A DNA stretch of 64,000 nt, taken from contig OY843749.1 of assembly GCA_963693025.1 (NCBI GenBank), forward strand, positions 2,294,001 to 2,358,000, read 5' to 3'. Within the stretch, counting starts at the first letter, position 1, and every line of letters starts with the position of its first letter. A program made the translations under genes and the position numbers. This document shows, one piece after another, positions 36,587-46,022 of this stretch. The stretch comes from JAHRAW01 sp963693025. GTDB lineage: Bacteria; Pseudomonadota; Gammaproteobacteria; Arenicellales; Poriferihabitantaceae. A model generated the notes under the pieces. That model was not told the origin of the DNA. It made no database searches and was given only the letters and a program-made list of their open reading frames with translations.

Positions 36587-39487
36587 ATGTCACTCCCCTT
36601 CTCCCTCGACCACCTGCCGGTCGAATTGGCGCAGACCGTCGCGCAGGCTTGGCAGCGTTTTGACGAAGCGTGTGCCGCGCACGGTGATGCTTCGTTGCTT
36701 GCCACCGCCGCTACCAGAGACGAGTTGCCGCGCGTGTGGGCGGGGAGTGATTTTGTTTCGGGGGTGTGTATTCGGGCGCCGCAATTGCTTGCGGATTTGA
36801 TTGGCGGGGGGGAACTTGACCGGCGCGGAGGCGGGGCGGAGTTGCTTGGGCGGATTGATAGCGAACTCGCCGACTGCCGCGACCAGGACGACTTGGACGC
36901 GCGGCTGCGGACGATTCGGCGGCGGGAAATGGTGCGGTTGGCGTGGCGCGACTTGTGCGGGGCGGGCGACCTTGACGAGACGATGGAAGGCGTGTCGGCG
37001 CTCGCCGAGGGCTGCATTGCCGGCGCGCTCGACTATCACCACCGCCGGCTGAGCGAGCGCTTCGGCGCACCGCGCGATGAACGCGGCGAAGCGGTTGGCA
37101 TGGTGGTGCTCGGGCTCGGCAAACTGGGCGGCGGCGAACTCAACTACTCATCCGACATCGATTTAATCTTCGCCTACGACGGCGCCGGTGAAACCGATGG
37201 CGCCGGCCAAACCGGTGACGGGCGGCGCATCGACAACCAGGAATACTTCATCAAACTCGGGCGCAAGATGGTCGCGTCGTTGGCGCAGGTGACCGCCGAC
37301 GGATTCGTCTTCCGAACCGACATGCGCCTCAGGCCGAATGGCGAGAGCGGTCCGCTGGCGTTGTCCTTCGCGGCGATGGAGCATTACTACCAGACGCACG
37401 GGCGGGACTGGGAGCGCTATGCGCTGATTAAAGCCCGCACGGTCGGCGGCGACCACGCGAGCGGCGCGCGCTTGCAGCAACTGCTGGCGCCGTTCGTATA
37501 CCGCAAATATCTCGACTTCGGCGCGTTCGATTCGATGCGTGAGATGAAGCGGTTGATTGAGCGCGAGGTGCAAAAGAAGGGCATGCAGGACGATGTCAAA
37601 CTGGGGCGGGGCGGGATTCGGGAGATTGAGTTTTTGGTGCAGAGCCATCAGTTGATTCGCGGCGGGCGCAACCGCGCGCTGCAGACGCAGTCGCTGAAGC
37701 AGGCGTTGCGCGCGCTGGTGGAGGCGGGCGTGTTTGACGAGACCAAGCGCGCCGAGTTGCTCGAAGACTACCGTTTTTTGCGCAACACCGAGCACCGCCT
37801 GCAGATGGCCGCCGACCGCCAAACGCAGCGCCTGCCGGACGCGCCCGAGCATCGCCTGCGGCTCGCCTGGAGCATGGGGTTTGACGGCTGGGAGCCGTAT
37901 TTGCAACAACTCAACCGGCACCGCGAGCGCGTTCATCAGGCGTTCGGCGGCATTCTCTGGCCATCCGCCGGCGAGCCGTCCGGGAGCAGCGAGCCGTCGC
38001 GCGACGCCGCGCTCACCGACCTGTGGCAGGACGTGCTGGACGAAGCCGCCGCCGCCCGCGCCCTGACCGCCGCCGGATTCGCCGACCCCGGCGCGATGAC
38101 GTCGCTACTCGAGCAATTCCGAAACGGGCGGCTATACCGGGTTTTTTCCGGCATCGAGCGCGACCGCATCGACCGCCTGATTCCGCTCGCCTTGCGCCAA
38201 GCCGGCAGCCGCGACAACGCCGAGCAAGCGGTCACCGCGTTCATCTCGGTGGTTGAATCGATTGGCCGCCGCTCGGTTTATCTCAGCCTGCTCATCGAGA
38301 ACCCGCTGGCGCTGGCGCAACTGCTGTCGCTGTGCGCCGCCAGCCCGTGGATTTCGCGGCATATTGGCACGCATCCGGTGGTTATGGACGAGTTGCTGAG
38401 CCCGTTGGTGGATGTGCGCGCGTGCGGACCCGAGGAGGTCGGCGAAGAGTTGGAGCGGCGGTTGGCGCAGGTTGAGGCGGATGATTTGGAGGCGCGAATG
38501 AATGCGCTGCGGGAATTCAATCACGCGCAAATCTTGCGGGTGGCGTCCGCCGATGCGCTCGGCGTGCTTGAGGCGGGCGATGTGTGCCGGGCGCTGAGCC
38601 AACTCGCGCGCGTCATTTTGCGGCGGGTGTTCGACGATGCGCTGGCGTTGGTCGGCGACAAACTGGGCCCACCACCGGCGTCCGCCGGGGTCATCGCCTA
38701 CGGCAAATTCGCCGGCGGCGAACTGGGCTACCACTCCGACCTCGACATCGTGGTTTGCTATGACCCGGACTCGGGTCGGCGGCAAAATGGCGAAACCGGT
38801 GACGATAACAACACCGACATCGGCTACTACTACAGCCGCGTCGGGCAGCGCCTGATTCAGTTGCTGACGACGCGCACGCACGCCGGGCAACTCTATGAAC
38901 TGGATATGCGGCTGCGCCCGAGCGGCAACAGCGGCACGCTGGTCACGTCGCTCGCCGGGTTCGCCGAATACCAACTGAGCGACGCCTGGACGTGGGAGCA
39001 TCAGGCATTGGTGCGCGCCACGTCGGTGCTCGGCGACGACGACTTCATCGAGCGCTTCGAGCAGATTCGCGCGCAGGTGCTGTGCAAGCCGCGCGACGAC
39101 GCGGGCTTGCGGCGCGACATTGTGGCGATGAAAACCAAGATGACGGCGGCGAACAGCCAGTCGAGCGCGGGCTGGTGCGACCTCAAACTGGACCCCGGCG
39201 GCATCGTGGATATTGAGTTTTTGGTCCAGTATCTGGTGCTGCGCGAAGCCGACAACCACCCCGAAATCGTCCGCCCCCGAACCACCGACGCCACGATTGA
39301 GGCGCTGCAACAAGCCGGCATTCTGTCCGACGAGGCGGGCTTGCAACTGCGGCGGACCTATCAGACTTACCTGCGAAAATCGCTCGACCTCAAACTGATG
39401 GACCGCCCGCTGCGGGTGGCGCACGGCGAGTTTGCCGAAGCGCGGGAGAGCGTGAAAGCGCTTTGGGATGCGACTTTCAACGATTAG
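36587..39487 (+). CDS. glnE: Bifunctional glutamine synthetase adenylyltransferase/deadenylase
   Basis: A 966-residue enzyme that adds and removes AMP on glutamine synthetase in response to PII and glutamine. Two nucleotidyltransferase domains are visible: GKLGGGELNYSSDIDLIFAY (about residue 180) and GKFAGGELGYHSDLDIVVCY (about residue 700), each followed by its domain-2 helices (GRGGIREIEFLVQ and DPGGIVDIEFLVQ). The length matches the family. The PII gene and amtB lie immediately downstream on the other strand. Confidence 0.95.
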   Translation: MSLPFSLDHLPVELAQTVAQAWQRFDEACAAHGDASLLATAATRDELPRVWAGSDFVSGVCIRAPQLLADLIGGGELDRRGGGAELLGRIDSELADCRDQDDLDARLRTIRRREMVRLAWRDLCGAGDLDETMEGVSALAEGCIAGALDYHHRRLSERFGAPRDERGEAVGMVVLGLGKLGGGELNYSSDIDLIFAYDGAGETDGAGQTGDGRRIDNQEYFIKLGRKMVASLAQVTADGFVFRTDMRLRPNGESGPLALSFAAMEHYYQTHGRDWERYALIKARTVGGDHASGARLQQLLAPFVYRKYLDFGAFDSMREMKRLIEREVQKKGMQDDVKLGRGGIREIEFLVQSHQLIRGGRNRALQTQSLKQALRALVEAGVFDETKRAELLEDYRFLRNTEHRLQMAADRQTQRLPDAPEHRLRLAWSMGFDGWEPYLQQLNRHRERVHQAFGGILWPSAGEPSGSSEPSRDAALTDLWQDVLDEAAAARALTAAGFADPGAMTSLLEQFRNGRLYRVFSGIERDRIDRLIPLALRQAGSRDNAEQAVTAFISVVESIGRRSVYLSLLIENPLALAQLLSLCAASPWISRHIGTHPVVMDELLSPLVDVRACGPEEVGEELERRLAQVEADDLEARMNALREFNHAQILRVASADALGVLEAGDVCRALSQLARVILRRVFDDALALVGDKLGPPPASAGVIAYGKFAGGELGYHSDLDIVVCYDPDSGRRQNGETGDDNNTDIGYYYSRVGQRLIQLLTTRTHAGQLYELDMRLRPSGNSGTLVTSLAGFAEYQLSDAWTWEHQALVRATSVLGDDDFIERFEQIRAQVLCKPRDDAGLRRDIVAMKTKMTAANSQSSAGWCDLKLDPGGIVDIEFLVQYLVLREADNHPEIVRPRTTDATIEALQQAGILSDEAGLQLRRTYQTYLRKSLDLKLMDRPLRVAHGEFAEARESVKALWDATFND

Positions 39488-39578
39488 CACAACGCCTTTG
39501 CGGCTCAGCGCAACGCCTTTGCGACTCAGCGCAACGCCTTTACGACTCAGCGCAACGCCTTTACGGCTCAGCGCAACG
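39488..39578. repeat. Tandem repeat, 21-bp unit, about 4.3 copies
   Basis: The unit GCAACGCCTTTGCGGCTCAG, with C or A ahead of it, recurs every 21 bases directly after the glnE stop and runs into the last codons of the PII gene. Units differ at one or two positions (TTGCG/TTACG, GGCTC/GACTC). It separates the two convergent genes. Confidence 0.85.
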
Positions 39579-39912
39579 CCGTCTCCCCGGTCTCGCCGGT
39601 GCGGATGCGTAGCACGTCCTCGAGATTCAGCACGAAGATTTTGCCGCTACTGATTTCGCCGGTGTTGGCGTGCGTGGCGATGATTTGTTTGGTCGACTCG
39701 ACCAGGTCGTCGGTAACCGCCACCATCAGCAGTTTCATCGGCTTGAGTTTGGTGCGGTAGGCGGTGCCGCGGGAAATTTCGGTGGAATCCTTGCGCTCGC
39801 GGCCAAAACCGCGGATTTCGTGCGTGCTCAGGCCGAGCACATCGGCTTGAATCAGTTGCTCCATAACCGTGTCGAACTTGTGGGGTTTGACCGTTGCGAT
39901 AATCATTTTCAT
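39568..39912 (-). CDS. glnK: PII nitrogen-regulatory protein (GlnB/GlnK family)
   Basis: 114 residues. MKMIIATVKPHKFDTV, the T-loop start IRGFGRERKDSTE, and GKIFVLNLEDVLRIRTGETG at the end define PII. The T-loop is one residue longer than in E. coli GlnB; the tyrosine corresponding to Tyr51, the uridylylation site, is kept (Tyr52 in GTAYRTK), while the tyrosine at position 46 is a serine. It is next to amtB, so it probably gates the ammonium channel and signals to GlnE. Confidence 0.9.
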   Translation of the reverse strand: MKMIIATVKPHKFDTVMEQLIQADVLGLSTHEIRGFGRERKDSTEISRGTAYRTKLKPMKLLMVAVTDDLVESTKQIIATHANTGEISSGKIFVLNLEDVLRIRTGETGETALR

Positions 39913-39936
39913 TTCGCTTTATCTCCGCTGTCAGTC

Positions 39937-41271
39937 CTACAGATGATAGCCGCGCTCGCCGTGGGACGCGTAGTCGAGGCCCTCGGATTCGTCCGTCGAA
40001 CTGACGCGCAAGCCGGCCAGTTTGCGCACCGCCAGCACGATGAGCCAGGTGCCGAGCGCGGCCCACGCCACGGTGACAACCGCGCCGATGAGTTGGCGCA
40101 GCAACTGTTCGCCGATGCTGACGGTGAGCCCGAGCCCGCCGAACGCGCGCGCGCCGAAGACCGCGGTCAGGAGCGTGCCGAGGAGTCCGCCGACGCCGTG
40201 CACCGCGAACACGTCAAGGGTGTCGTCGATGCCGAGTCTGACTTTAATCCAGCCGACCGCCAGATAGCAGAGCGCGCCGCCGGAGAGGCCGATGACGAGG
40301 CCGCCAAGCGGTCCCACATAGCCCGACGCCGGCGTAATCGATGCCAGCCCCGCAATCAGCCCCGTGACGAGGCCGACCAGACTCGGTTTGCCGAAGCGCA
40401 GGTTTTCGATCACGACCCAGACGAGCGCGGCGGCGGCGGCGGAAATATGCGTCACCAACACCGCCATCGCGGCGCCGCCGCCCGCGCTCAGCGCGCTGCC
40501 GCCGTTGAAGCCATACCAGCCGACCCACAGGAGCGCGGCGCCGGTCATGGTCATGCCGGGGTTGTGCGGCGGGGCGCTGTCGTGCGGGAAACCGCCGCGC
40601 GGACCGAGCATCATCACCAACACCAGCCCGGCGACCGAGGCGGTCGCGTGCACCACCAGGCCGCCGGCGAAATCCAGCAAACCGAGGTCGGCGAGGAAGC
40701 CGCCGCCCCAAATCCAGTGCGCGACCGGCGCATACACGATGAGCATCCAGGCGCCGCTGAACAGCACCACGTGCGTGAACTTGATGCGCTCGACGTAGGC
40801 GCCGATGATGAGCGCCGGGGTGATGATGGCGAAGGTCATCTGGAACAGGCAGAACAGCGTTTCCGGAATGCTGCCCGCCAGCGAGTCGGCGCCGACCCCG
40901 GCCAGAAACGACTTGCCGAAGCCGCCGAACCAGGCGTTGGCGGCGCCGCCGTCGCCGAAGGCGATGCTGTAGCCGACCGCCAGCCACAAGACCGACGACA
41001 CGCAGGCGACCGTGCAGCACTGCATCATCACCGACAGCACGTTGATGGAGCGCACCAGGCCGCCGTAGAAAAGCGCGAGCCCCGGCAGGGTCATCATCAG
41101 CACGAGCGCGGTCGCCACCAGCATCCAGGCGGTGTCGCCGCTGTCGGGGGTGGCTTGGGCGTGCGCCGCCAACGGCAGCAGCCATAGCGCGCATAAGCCG
41201 AGCAATGTCGGCAAGCGCGCCGAAGTCCGTGGCGCAAAGGCGCTCGTTTGGCGTCGGCGTGGAGAGTTCAT
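39937..41271 (-). CDS. amtB: Ammonium transporter AmtB
   Basis: 444 residues, inner-membrane ammonium channel. A signal peptide (about residues 15-39, ending AAHAQA) precedes eleven helices. Signature segments are FYGGLVRSINVLSVMMQ, FAIITPALIIGAYVERIKF, DFAGGLVVHATASVAGLV (conserved Asp and pore His) and FAVHGVGGLLGTLLTAVFG (second pore His). The ATG at 41271 is used; ATG at 41280 is equally possible. It follows the usual glnK-amtB pairing, here with the PII gene downstream by 24 bases. Confidence 0.93.
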   Translation of the reverse strand: MNSPRRRQTSAFAPRTSARLPTLLGLCALWLLPLAAHAQATPDSGDTAWMLVATALVLMMTLPGLALFYGGLVRSINVLSVMMQCCTVACVSSVLWLAVGYSIAFGDGGAANAWFGGFGKSFLAGVGADSLAGSIPETLFCLFQMTFAIITPALIIGAYVERIKFTHVVLFSGAWMLIVYAPVAHWIWGGGFLADLGLLDFAGGLVVHATASVAGLVLVMMLGPRGGFPHDSAPPHNPGMTMTGAALLWVGWYGFNGGSALSAGGGAAMAVLVTHISAAAAALVWVVIENLRFGKPSLVGLVTGLIAGLASITPASGYVGPLGGLVIGLSGGALCYLAVGWIKVRLGIDDTLDVFAVHGVGGLLGTLLTAVFGARAFGGLGLTVSIGEQLLRQLIGAVVTVAWAALGTWLIVLAVRKLAGLRVSSTDESEGLDYASHGERGYHL

Positions 41272-41371
41272 ACGCCGCATCCTATCAAACCACCCCGCGC
41301 GATGACAACAACTCGGCGCGCAACTTTTGCTACAATGAACGCAATCAATCGTAACCAACCAGGGCAACGCA

Positions 41372-42292
41372 ATGTCATTCAGCGACCGTGACGGGGTGAT
41401 TTGGCTTGACGGGGAACTTGTTCCCTGGCGCGAGGCGCGGGTGCATGTATTGACGCATACGCTGCACTACGGGCTGGGCGTGTTTGAAGGGGTGCGCGCC
41501 TATCAGACCGACAAGGGCACCGCGATTTTTCGCTTGGCCGACCACACCGACCGCCTGTTTCGCTCGGCGCATATCCTCAACATGAAAATCCCCTACGACG
41601 CCGAGACGCTGATAGAGGCGCAGCGGCGGGTGGTTGCGGAAAACAACCTCGCGTCCGCGTATCTGCGACCGATGGCGTTCTACGGCGCCGAGGGCATGGG
41701 CATTCGCGCCGATAACCTGAGCGTGCATGTCACCATCGCGGCTTGGGAATGGGGCTCGTATTTGGGCGAAGAAAATATGAAGAACGGCATCCGCGTGCGC
41801 GTCTCGTCGTATGCCCGCCACCACGTCAATGTCAGCATGTGCCGCGCCAAAGCCAACGGGCATTACATCAATTCCATCCTCGCGTTGCAGGAGGCGGTCG
41901 ACACCGGCTACGACGAAGCGCTGCTGCTGGACACCGACGGCTTCGTCATGGAAGGCAGCGGCGAGAACCTGTTCATCGTCCGCGACGGCGTGGTGTACAC
42001 CCCCGACCTGACCTCCGCCCTGGACGGCATCACCCGCAACACGGTGGTGCAACTGCTCGAAGACGAGGGGCTGCGGCTGGTGGAAAAACGCATCACCCGC
42101 GATGAAGTCTATATCTGCGACGAGGCGTTTTTCACCGGCACGGCGGCGGAGGTGACGCCGATTCGGGAACTGGACAACCGCCGCATCGGCGCCGGCGGGC
42201 GCGGTCCGGTCACCGAAAAAATCCAGCGCCGCTTTTTCGACGCAGTCTATGACCGCATCCCCGAACGCCGCGATTGGCTGACTTATGTCTGA
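41372..42292 (+). CDS. ilvE: Branched-chain-amino-acid aminotransferase
   Basis: A class IV PLP aminotransferase of 306 residues, last step of Val/Leu/Ile synthesis. Landmarks are HTLHYGLGVFEGVRAYQT, the PLP-binding lysine in CRAKANGHYINSILA (about residue 159), DGFVMEGSGENLFIV, and FFTGTAAEVTPI. It starts 5 bases past a run shared with the divergent amtB side. Its last eight bases overlap the following zinc-finger gene. Confidence 0.95.
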   Translation: MSFSDRDGVIWLDGELVPWREARVHVLTHTLHYGLGVFEGVRAYQTDKGTAIFRLADHTDRLFRSAHILNMKIPYDAETLIEAQRRVVAENNLASAYLRPMAFYGAEGMGIRADNLSVHVTIAAWEWGSYLGEENMKNGIRVRVSSYARHHVNVSMCRAKANGHYINSILALQEAVDTGYDEALLLDTDGFVMEGSGENLFIVRDGVVYTPDLTSALDGITRNTVVQLLEDEGLRLVEKRITRDEVYICDEAFFTGTAAEVTPIRELDNRRIGAGGRGPVTEKIQRRFFDAVYDRIPERRDWLTYV

Positions 42293-42551
42293 GGGGAAGC
42301 CGACTGCATCCGGGGTGAAGCCGAGCGCGTCTGAGGGGAAGCCGAGCGCATCCGAGCCGGACCAACCCAATGCCCGGCAACGGGTGGACATCACCGCCGA
42401 CGACCTGCCGCTGCACTGCCCGATGCCCGGCAAACGCCTGTGGGACTCGCATCCGCGGGTCTATCTGCCGATTGAAAACGGCGGCGAGCAGACCTGCCCG
42501 TATTGCGGCACGCGCTATGTTTTCGCCGGCGCTGCGGGGTCGGCGGGCTGA
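42285..42551 (+). CDS. Small CHCC-type zinc-finger protein
   Basis: 88 residues. The C-terminal half has LHCPMPGKRLWDSHPRVYL and CPYCGTRYVF, a zinc-finger pattern (C, H, C, C) related to the NDUFS6-like zf-CHCC domain found next to ilvE in many proteobacteria. The N-terminal 25 residues are a degenerate repeat (KPSASEGKPSASE) absent from usual members. It overlaps ilvE by eight bases. Role unknown. Confidence 0.8.
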   Translation: MSEGKPTASGVKPSASEGKPSASEPDQPNARQRVDITADDLPLHCPMPGKRLWDSHPRVYLPIENGGEQTCPYCGTRYVFAGAAGSAG

Positions 42552-42637
42552 GTTCGGCTGAGTTCGGCTGAGTTCGCTGAGTTCAGTTTGAGCGGCGTGT
42601 CGGGCGGCGGCGCTTCGCGCACGAGGATAATCCGGCA

Positions 42638-43672
42638 ATGAGCAACCTCCTGGTGGTGGGACCGGCCTGGGTCGGCGACATGGTCATGGCGCAGAGCCTG
42701 TTCAAGGCGCTGAAGCAAACCGCCCCCGCCACCATCACCGTGCTGGCGCCGCCCTGGAGCATCCCCATCCTGACGCGAATGCCGGAAGTCGATGACACGG
42801 TCGTCATGCCGCTTGGCCACGGCGAATTCGGACTGCGCGCGCGCCGCCGGCTGGGGCGCGAACTCAGGCGCTCGCGCTTCGACCAAGCAATCGTCGTGCC
42901 GGGCTCCTTCAAGTCGGCGCTGGCGCCGTGGTTCGCCGGCATTCCGGTGCGCACCGGCTATGTCGGCGAGCAGCGCTGGGGGCTGCTCAACGACATTCGC
43001 CGCCTCGACCGGCGCGCGATGCCGATGAACGTCCAGCGTTTTGTCGCGTTGGGTTTGCCTCAATCCGCGCCGCCGCCGACGGAGGCGGACATTCCCCGCC
43101 CGCGCTTGGTGGTGGAGCCGGCGCGCGCGGCGGAAACCGCGGCGCGCTTTGGACTTGGACTTGGACTTGGGCTTGAGACCGGCGCGCCGGTGGTCGCGCT
43201 CTGCCCCGGCGCCGAGTATGGGCCCGCCAAGCAGTGGCCCGCGGCGCATTTCGCCGAGGTCGCCGAGCGGCAGTTGCGGCGGGGCCGACGGGTGTGGTTG
43301 TTTGGCTCACAAAACGACCGCCCGGTCGCCGCGCATATCAACCGACTCTGCGAGCAACGCTGCGCCGATTTGACCGGACGCACTTCGCTCGGCGATGCGG
43401 TTGATTTGATGTCGCTGGCGGGCAACGTGGTCACCAACGATTCCGGGCTGATGCACATTGCCGCCGCCATTGGCTGCCACGTGGTCGCCCTCTACGGCTC
43501 GTCCAGCGACGCCTTCACCCCGCCGTTGACCGACGATTGCGAGCGCCTCAGCCTGCGCCTGGAATGCAGCCCGTGCTTCAAGCGGGAGTGTCCGCTCGGG
43601 CATCTCGACTGCCTCAATCGCCTGAGCCCGCAGCGGGTGCTGGCGGCGCTCAAAGCGGGCGGCGGCGGGTAA
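42638..43672 (+). CDS. waaF: ADP-heptose:LPS heptosyltransferase II
   Basis: 344 residues. Adds the second heptose to the LPS inner core at the cytoplasmic face. It has VVGPAWVGDMVMAQSLFKAL at the N-terminus, GAEYGPAKQWPAAHFAEVA for nucleotide-sugar binding, and VTNDSGLMHIAAAIGCHVVALYG near residue 265, all typical of glycosyltransferase family 9. A short Gly-Leu run (FGLGLGLGLE, near residue 170) is encoded by a hexanucleotide tandem repeat. A tandem GGCTGAGTTC repeat lies just upstream (42547-42580). Confidence 0.92.
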   Translation: MSNLLVVGPAWVGDMVMAQSLFKALKQTAPATITVLAPPWSIPILTRMPEVDDTVVMPLGHGEFGLRARRRLGRELRRSRFDQAIVVPGSFKSALAPWFAGIPVRTGYVGEQRWGLLNDIRRLDRRAMPMNVQRFVALGLPQSAPPPTEADIPRPRLVVEPARAAETAARFGLGLGLGLETGAPVVALCPGAEYGPAKQWPAAHFAEVAERQLRRGRRVWLFGSQNDRPVAAHINRLCEQRCADLTGRTSLGDAVDLMSLAGNVVTNDSGLMHIAAAIGCHVVALYGSSSDAFTPPLTDDCERLSLRLECSPCFKRECPLGHLDCLNRLSPQRVLAALKAGGGG

Positions 43673-43703
43673 CTGCTTGAAAACGCTATGCGTAAAAAAA
43701 ATT

Positions 43704-43732
43704 TGACGACACCCACATCTTGATATAGAATG
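43704..43732 (+). promoter_or_regulatory. Sigma-70-type promoter of the nrdJ operon
   Basis: TTGACG (43704-43709), 17 bases, TAGAAT (43727-43732). The spacer contains ACATCTTGATAT, which resembles half of an NrdR box, but this is not strong enough to call. About 120 bases separate it from the nrdJa start; this leader is made of short degenerate GTCGA-containing repeats. I see no cobalamin riboswitch. Confidence 0.45.
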
Positions 43733-43853
43733 GGGAATTCGCCACCAGATGCAGTGTTGGCGGTCAAAATGCTTCAGTTTGTCGAGTTTGTCGATAGAGT
43801 TTGTTGAATTAGCCGAATTAGTCGAGTCAGCACCGTGGAGGAATGAAAACAAC

Positions 43854-45992
43854 ATGAAACTGGCAAGCGCCGCCACACAACAACACGCCCCGCACAAGCA
43901 AGACGGGGTCATCGAACTTCAACCCACCTCCTTCGATATTTGGGATAAGAAATACCGGCTCAAGACCATGACCGGCGAGCCGGTGGATGCGGATATCGAC
44001 GCCACTTTTGAGCGCGTTGCCAAGACGCTTGCCGGTGTCGAAATCGGCAAGCACAAGAAACAGGAGTGGCACGAAAAATTTGTCTGGGCGCTGCAAAACG
44101 GCGCCATCCCCGCCGGGCGAATCGTCGCCAACGCCGGCGCGCGCCACCACAAACCCGCCACCAGCACGATTAACTGCACCGTGTCGCGCACCGTGCCGGA
44201 TTCGATGGACGGCGTATTGGTCGCGGTGCACGAAGCGGGGCTGACCTTGAAGGCGGGTTGCGGCATCGGCTATGAATTTTCCACGCTGCGCCCGAAAGGC
44301 GCGTTCGTCAACGGCGCCGGCGCCTACACATCGGGCCCGCTATCCTTCATGGACATTTTCGACTCGATGTGTTTCACAGTGTCCTCGGCGGGCGGGCGGC
44401 GCGGCGCGCAGATGGGCACCTTCGATATCAGCCACCCCGACATCATGGAGTTCATCCGCGCCAAGCGCGAGAACGGTCGGCTACGCCAGTTCAACCTGTC
44501 GTGCCTGATTACCGATGAGTTCATGCAGGCGGTCAACGACGATGCCGAGTGGAAGTTGTCGTTCCCGGCAACCCAGCGGGAAGTCGACAGCGGCGCGCAT
44601 GAAATCGTCTGGCGCAACTGGTCGCACAACGACGGCTACACCACCAACGACCTCGGCCAGGTTGCCTGCCGGGTCTATCACTCGGTTCCTGCCAGCCGGT
44701 TGTGGAACGTGATTATGAACTCAACCTACGACTACGCCGAGCCGGGCTTCATCCTGATTGACCGCATCAACGACATGAACAACAATTGGTTCTGCGAGAA
44801 TATTCGCGCCACCAACCCGTGCGGCGAGCAGCCGTTGCCGCCCTACGGCGCCTGCCTGCTTGGCTCGGTCAACCTGACGCGCTTTGTGGAAAATCCGTTT
44901 TCGGTTGACGCGCGTTTTAACTGGGAAAAATACCGCGAAGTGGTCTCTATTTTTTCGCGCATGCTCGACAACGTAGTGGAAGTCAACGAGTTACCGCTCG
45001 ACCCCCAGCGCGACGAAATCAAAGCCAAGCGCCGGCACGGAATGGGGTTTCTCGGGCTCGGCTCGACGCTGACCATGCTGCGCATAAAATACGGCAGCGA
45101 GGCGTCCCTGGAGTTCACCCGGCGGGCCGCCAAGGAGATGGCGACGGTCGGCTGGGAGACCGGCATCAAACTCGCGCAGGAGAAGGGCTGTGCGCCGGTT
45201 CTTGAGCGGGAGTTTGAGGTCACCACCGAAATGCTGGGACGGCGCCCGGAGATGGCGGACGACGGCTATCAAGTCGGCGACCAGGTCAAAGGGTCGGTGT
45301 TGATGGGCTTGTACAGCCGCTACATGCAACAGTTTCCGGAAGCGTTGCGACGCGCGATTGCCGAGGACGGATGCCGCTATACGCACCACACGTCGATCGC
45401 CCCGACCGGCACCATCAGCCTGTCGCTCGGTAACAATGTCAGCAACGGCATCGAGCCGTCGTTCGCGCATAGGTACAGCCGCAACGTGATTCGCGAGGGC
45501 AAGAAGTCCAAGCAGAAGGTGGATGTGTATTCCTACGAATTGCTGGCTTACCGGCAACTGGTCAACCCCGATGCGGCGCCGTCCGCCGAGGAGCCGCGCA
45601 ACCAACTGCCCGACTATTTCGCCGCCGCCGATGACATCACCCCGAAGCAGCACGTCGATGTGCAGGCGGCGGCGCAGGAGTGGATCGACTCGTCGATTTC
45701 CAAAACCGCCAACGTGCCGACCGATTTTGCGTTTGAGGAGTTTCAAGACATCTACAAGTATGCCTGGGAAAAAGGGCTCAAGGGATGCACCACTTTTCGC
45801 TTCAACCCGGCGGTGTTCCAGGGCGTGCTGGTCAAGGACACGGATTTGGAGAACACCACCTACCGGTTCGTGCTGGACAACGGCGACACCATCGAAGCCA
45901 AGGGCAACGAAGAGATCGAGTATGACGGCGAAACGCACACCGCCGCCAACCTGTTTGACGCATTGAAAGAGGGCTATTACGGCAGGTTTTAG
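43854..45992 (+). CDS. nrdJ: Adenosylcobalamin-dependent ribonucleotide reductase, catalytic subunit (NrdJa)
   Basis: 712 residues. Oxygen-independent class II reductase that makes deoxyribonucleotides. STINCTVSRTVPDSM (reactive cysteine), NLSCLITDEFMQ, RATNPCGEQPLPPYGACLLG (radical-site region) and HTSIAPTGTISLSLGNNVSN are family landmarks. The start at 43854 follows GTGGAGGA; an upstream in-frame ATG at 43749 is less likely. The C-terminal cysteine pair that re-reduces the active site is missing and is supplied by the next gene, as in split NrdJa/NrdJb systems. Confidence 0.92.
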   Translation: MKLASAATQQHAPHKQDGVIELQPTSFDIWDKKYRLKTMTGEPVDADIDATFERVAKTLAGVEIGKHKKQEWHEKFVWALQNGAIPAGRIVANAGARHHKPATSTINCTVSRTVPDSMDGVLVAVHEAGLTLKAGCGIGYEFSTLRPKGAFVNGAGAYTSGPLSFMDIFDSMCFTVSSAGGRRGAQMGTFDISHPDIMEFIRAKRENGRLRQFNLSCLITDEFMQAVNDDAEWKLSFPATQREVDSGAHEIVWRNWSHNDGYTTNDLGQVACRVYHSVPASRLWNVIMNSTYDYAEPGFILIDRINDMNNNWFCENIRATNPCGEQPLPPYGACLLGSVNLTRFVENPFSVDARFNWEKYREVVSIFSRMLDNVVEVNELPLDPQRDEIKAKRRHGMGFLGLGSTLTMLRIKYGSEASLEFTRRAAKEMATVGWETGIKLAQEKGCAPVLEREFEVTTEMLGRRPEMADDGYQVGDQVKGSVLMGLYSRYMQQFPEALRRAIAEDGCRYTHHTSIAPTGTISLSLGNNVSNGIEPSFAHRYSRNVIREGKKSKQKVDVYSYELLAYRQLVNPDAAPSAEEPRNQLPDYFAAADDITPKQHVDVQAAAQEWIDSSISKTANVPTDFAFEEFQDIYKYAWEKGLKGCTTFRFNPAVFQGVLVKDTDLENTTYRFVLDNGDTIEAKGNEEIEYDGETHTAANLFDALKEGYYGRF

Positions 45993-46022
45993 TTCGCTTA
46001 GCCCTTACGATAAGAGGAAACC

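Noticed and set aside
39568..39912. Apparent loss of the PII uridylylation tyrosine
   Set aside because: The missing tyrosine is at position 46. Allowing for one extra residue in the T-loop, the Tyr51 equivalent is present as Tyr52.
43690..43850. Cobalamin riboswitch upstream of the class II reductase
   Set aside because: No B12-box-like sequence or suitable fold is visible in the leader; only short degenerate repeats are present.
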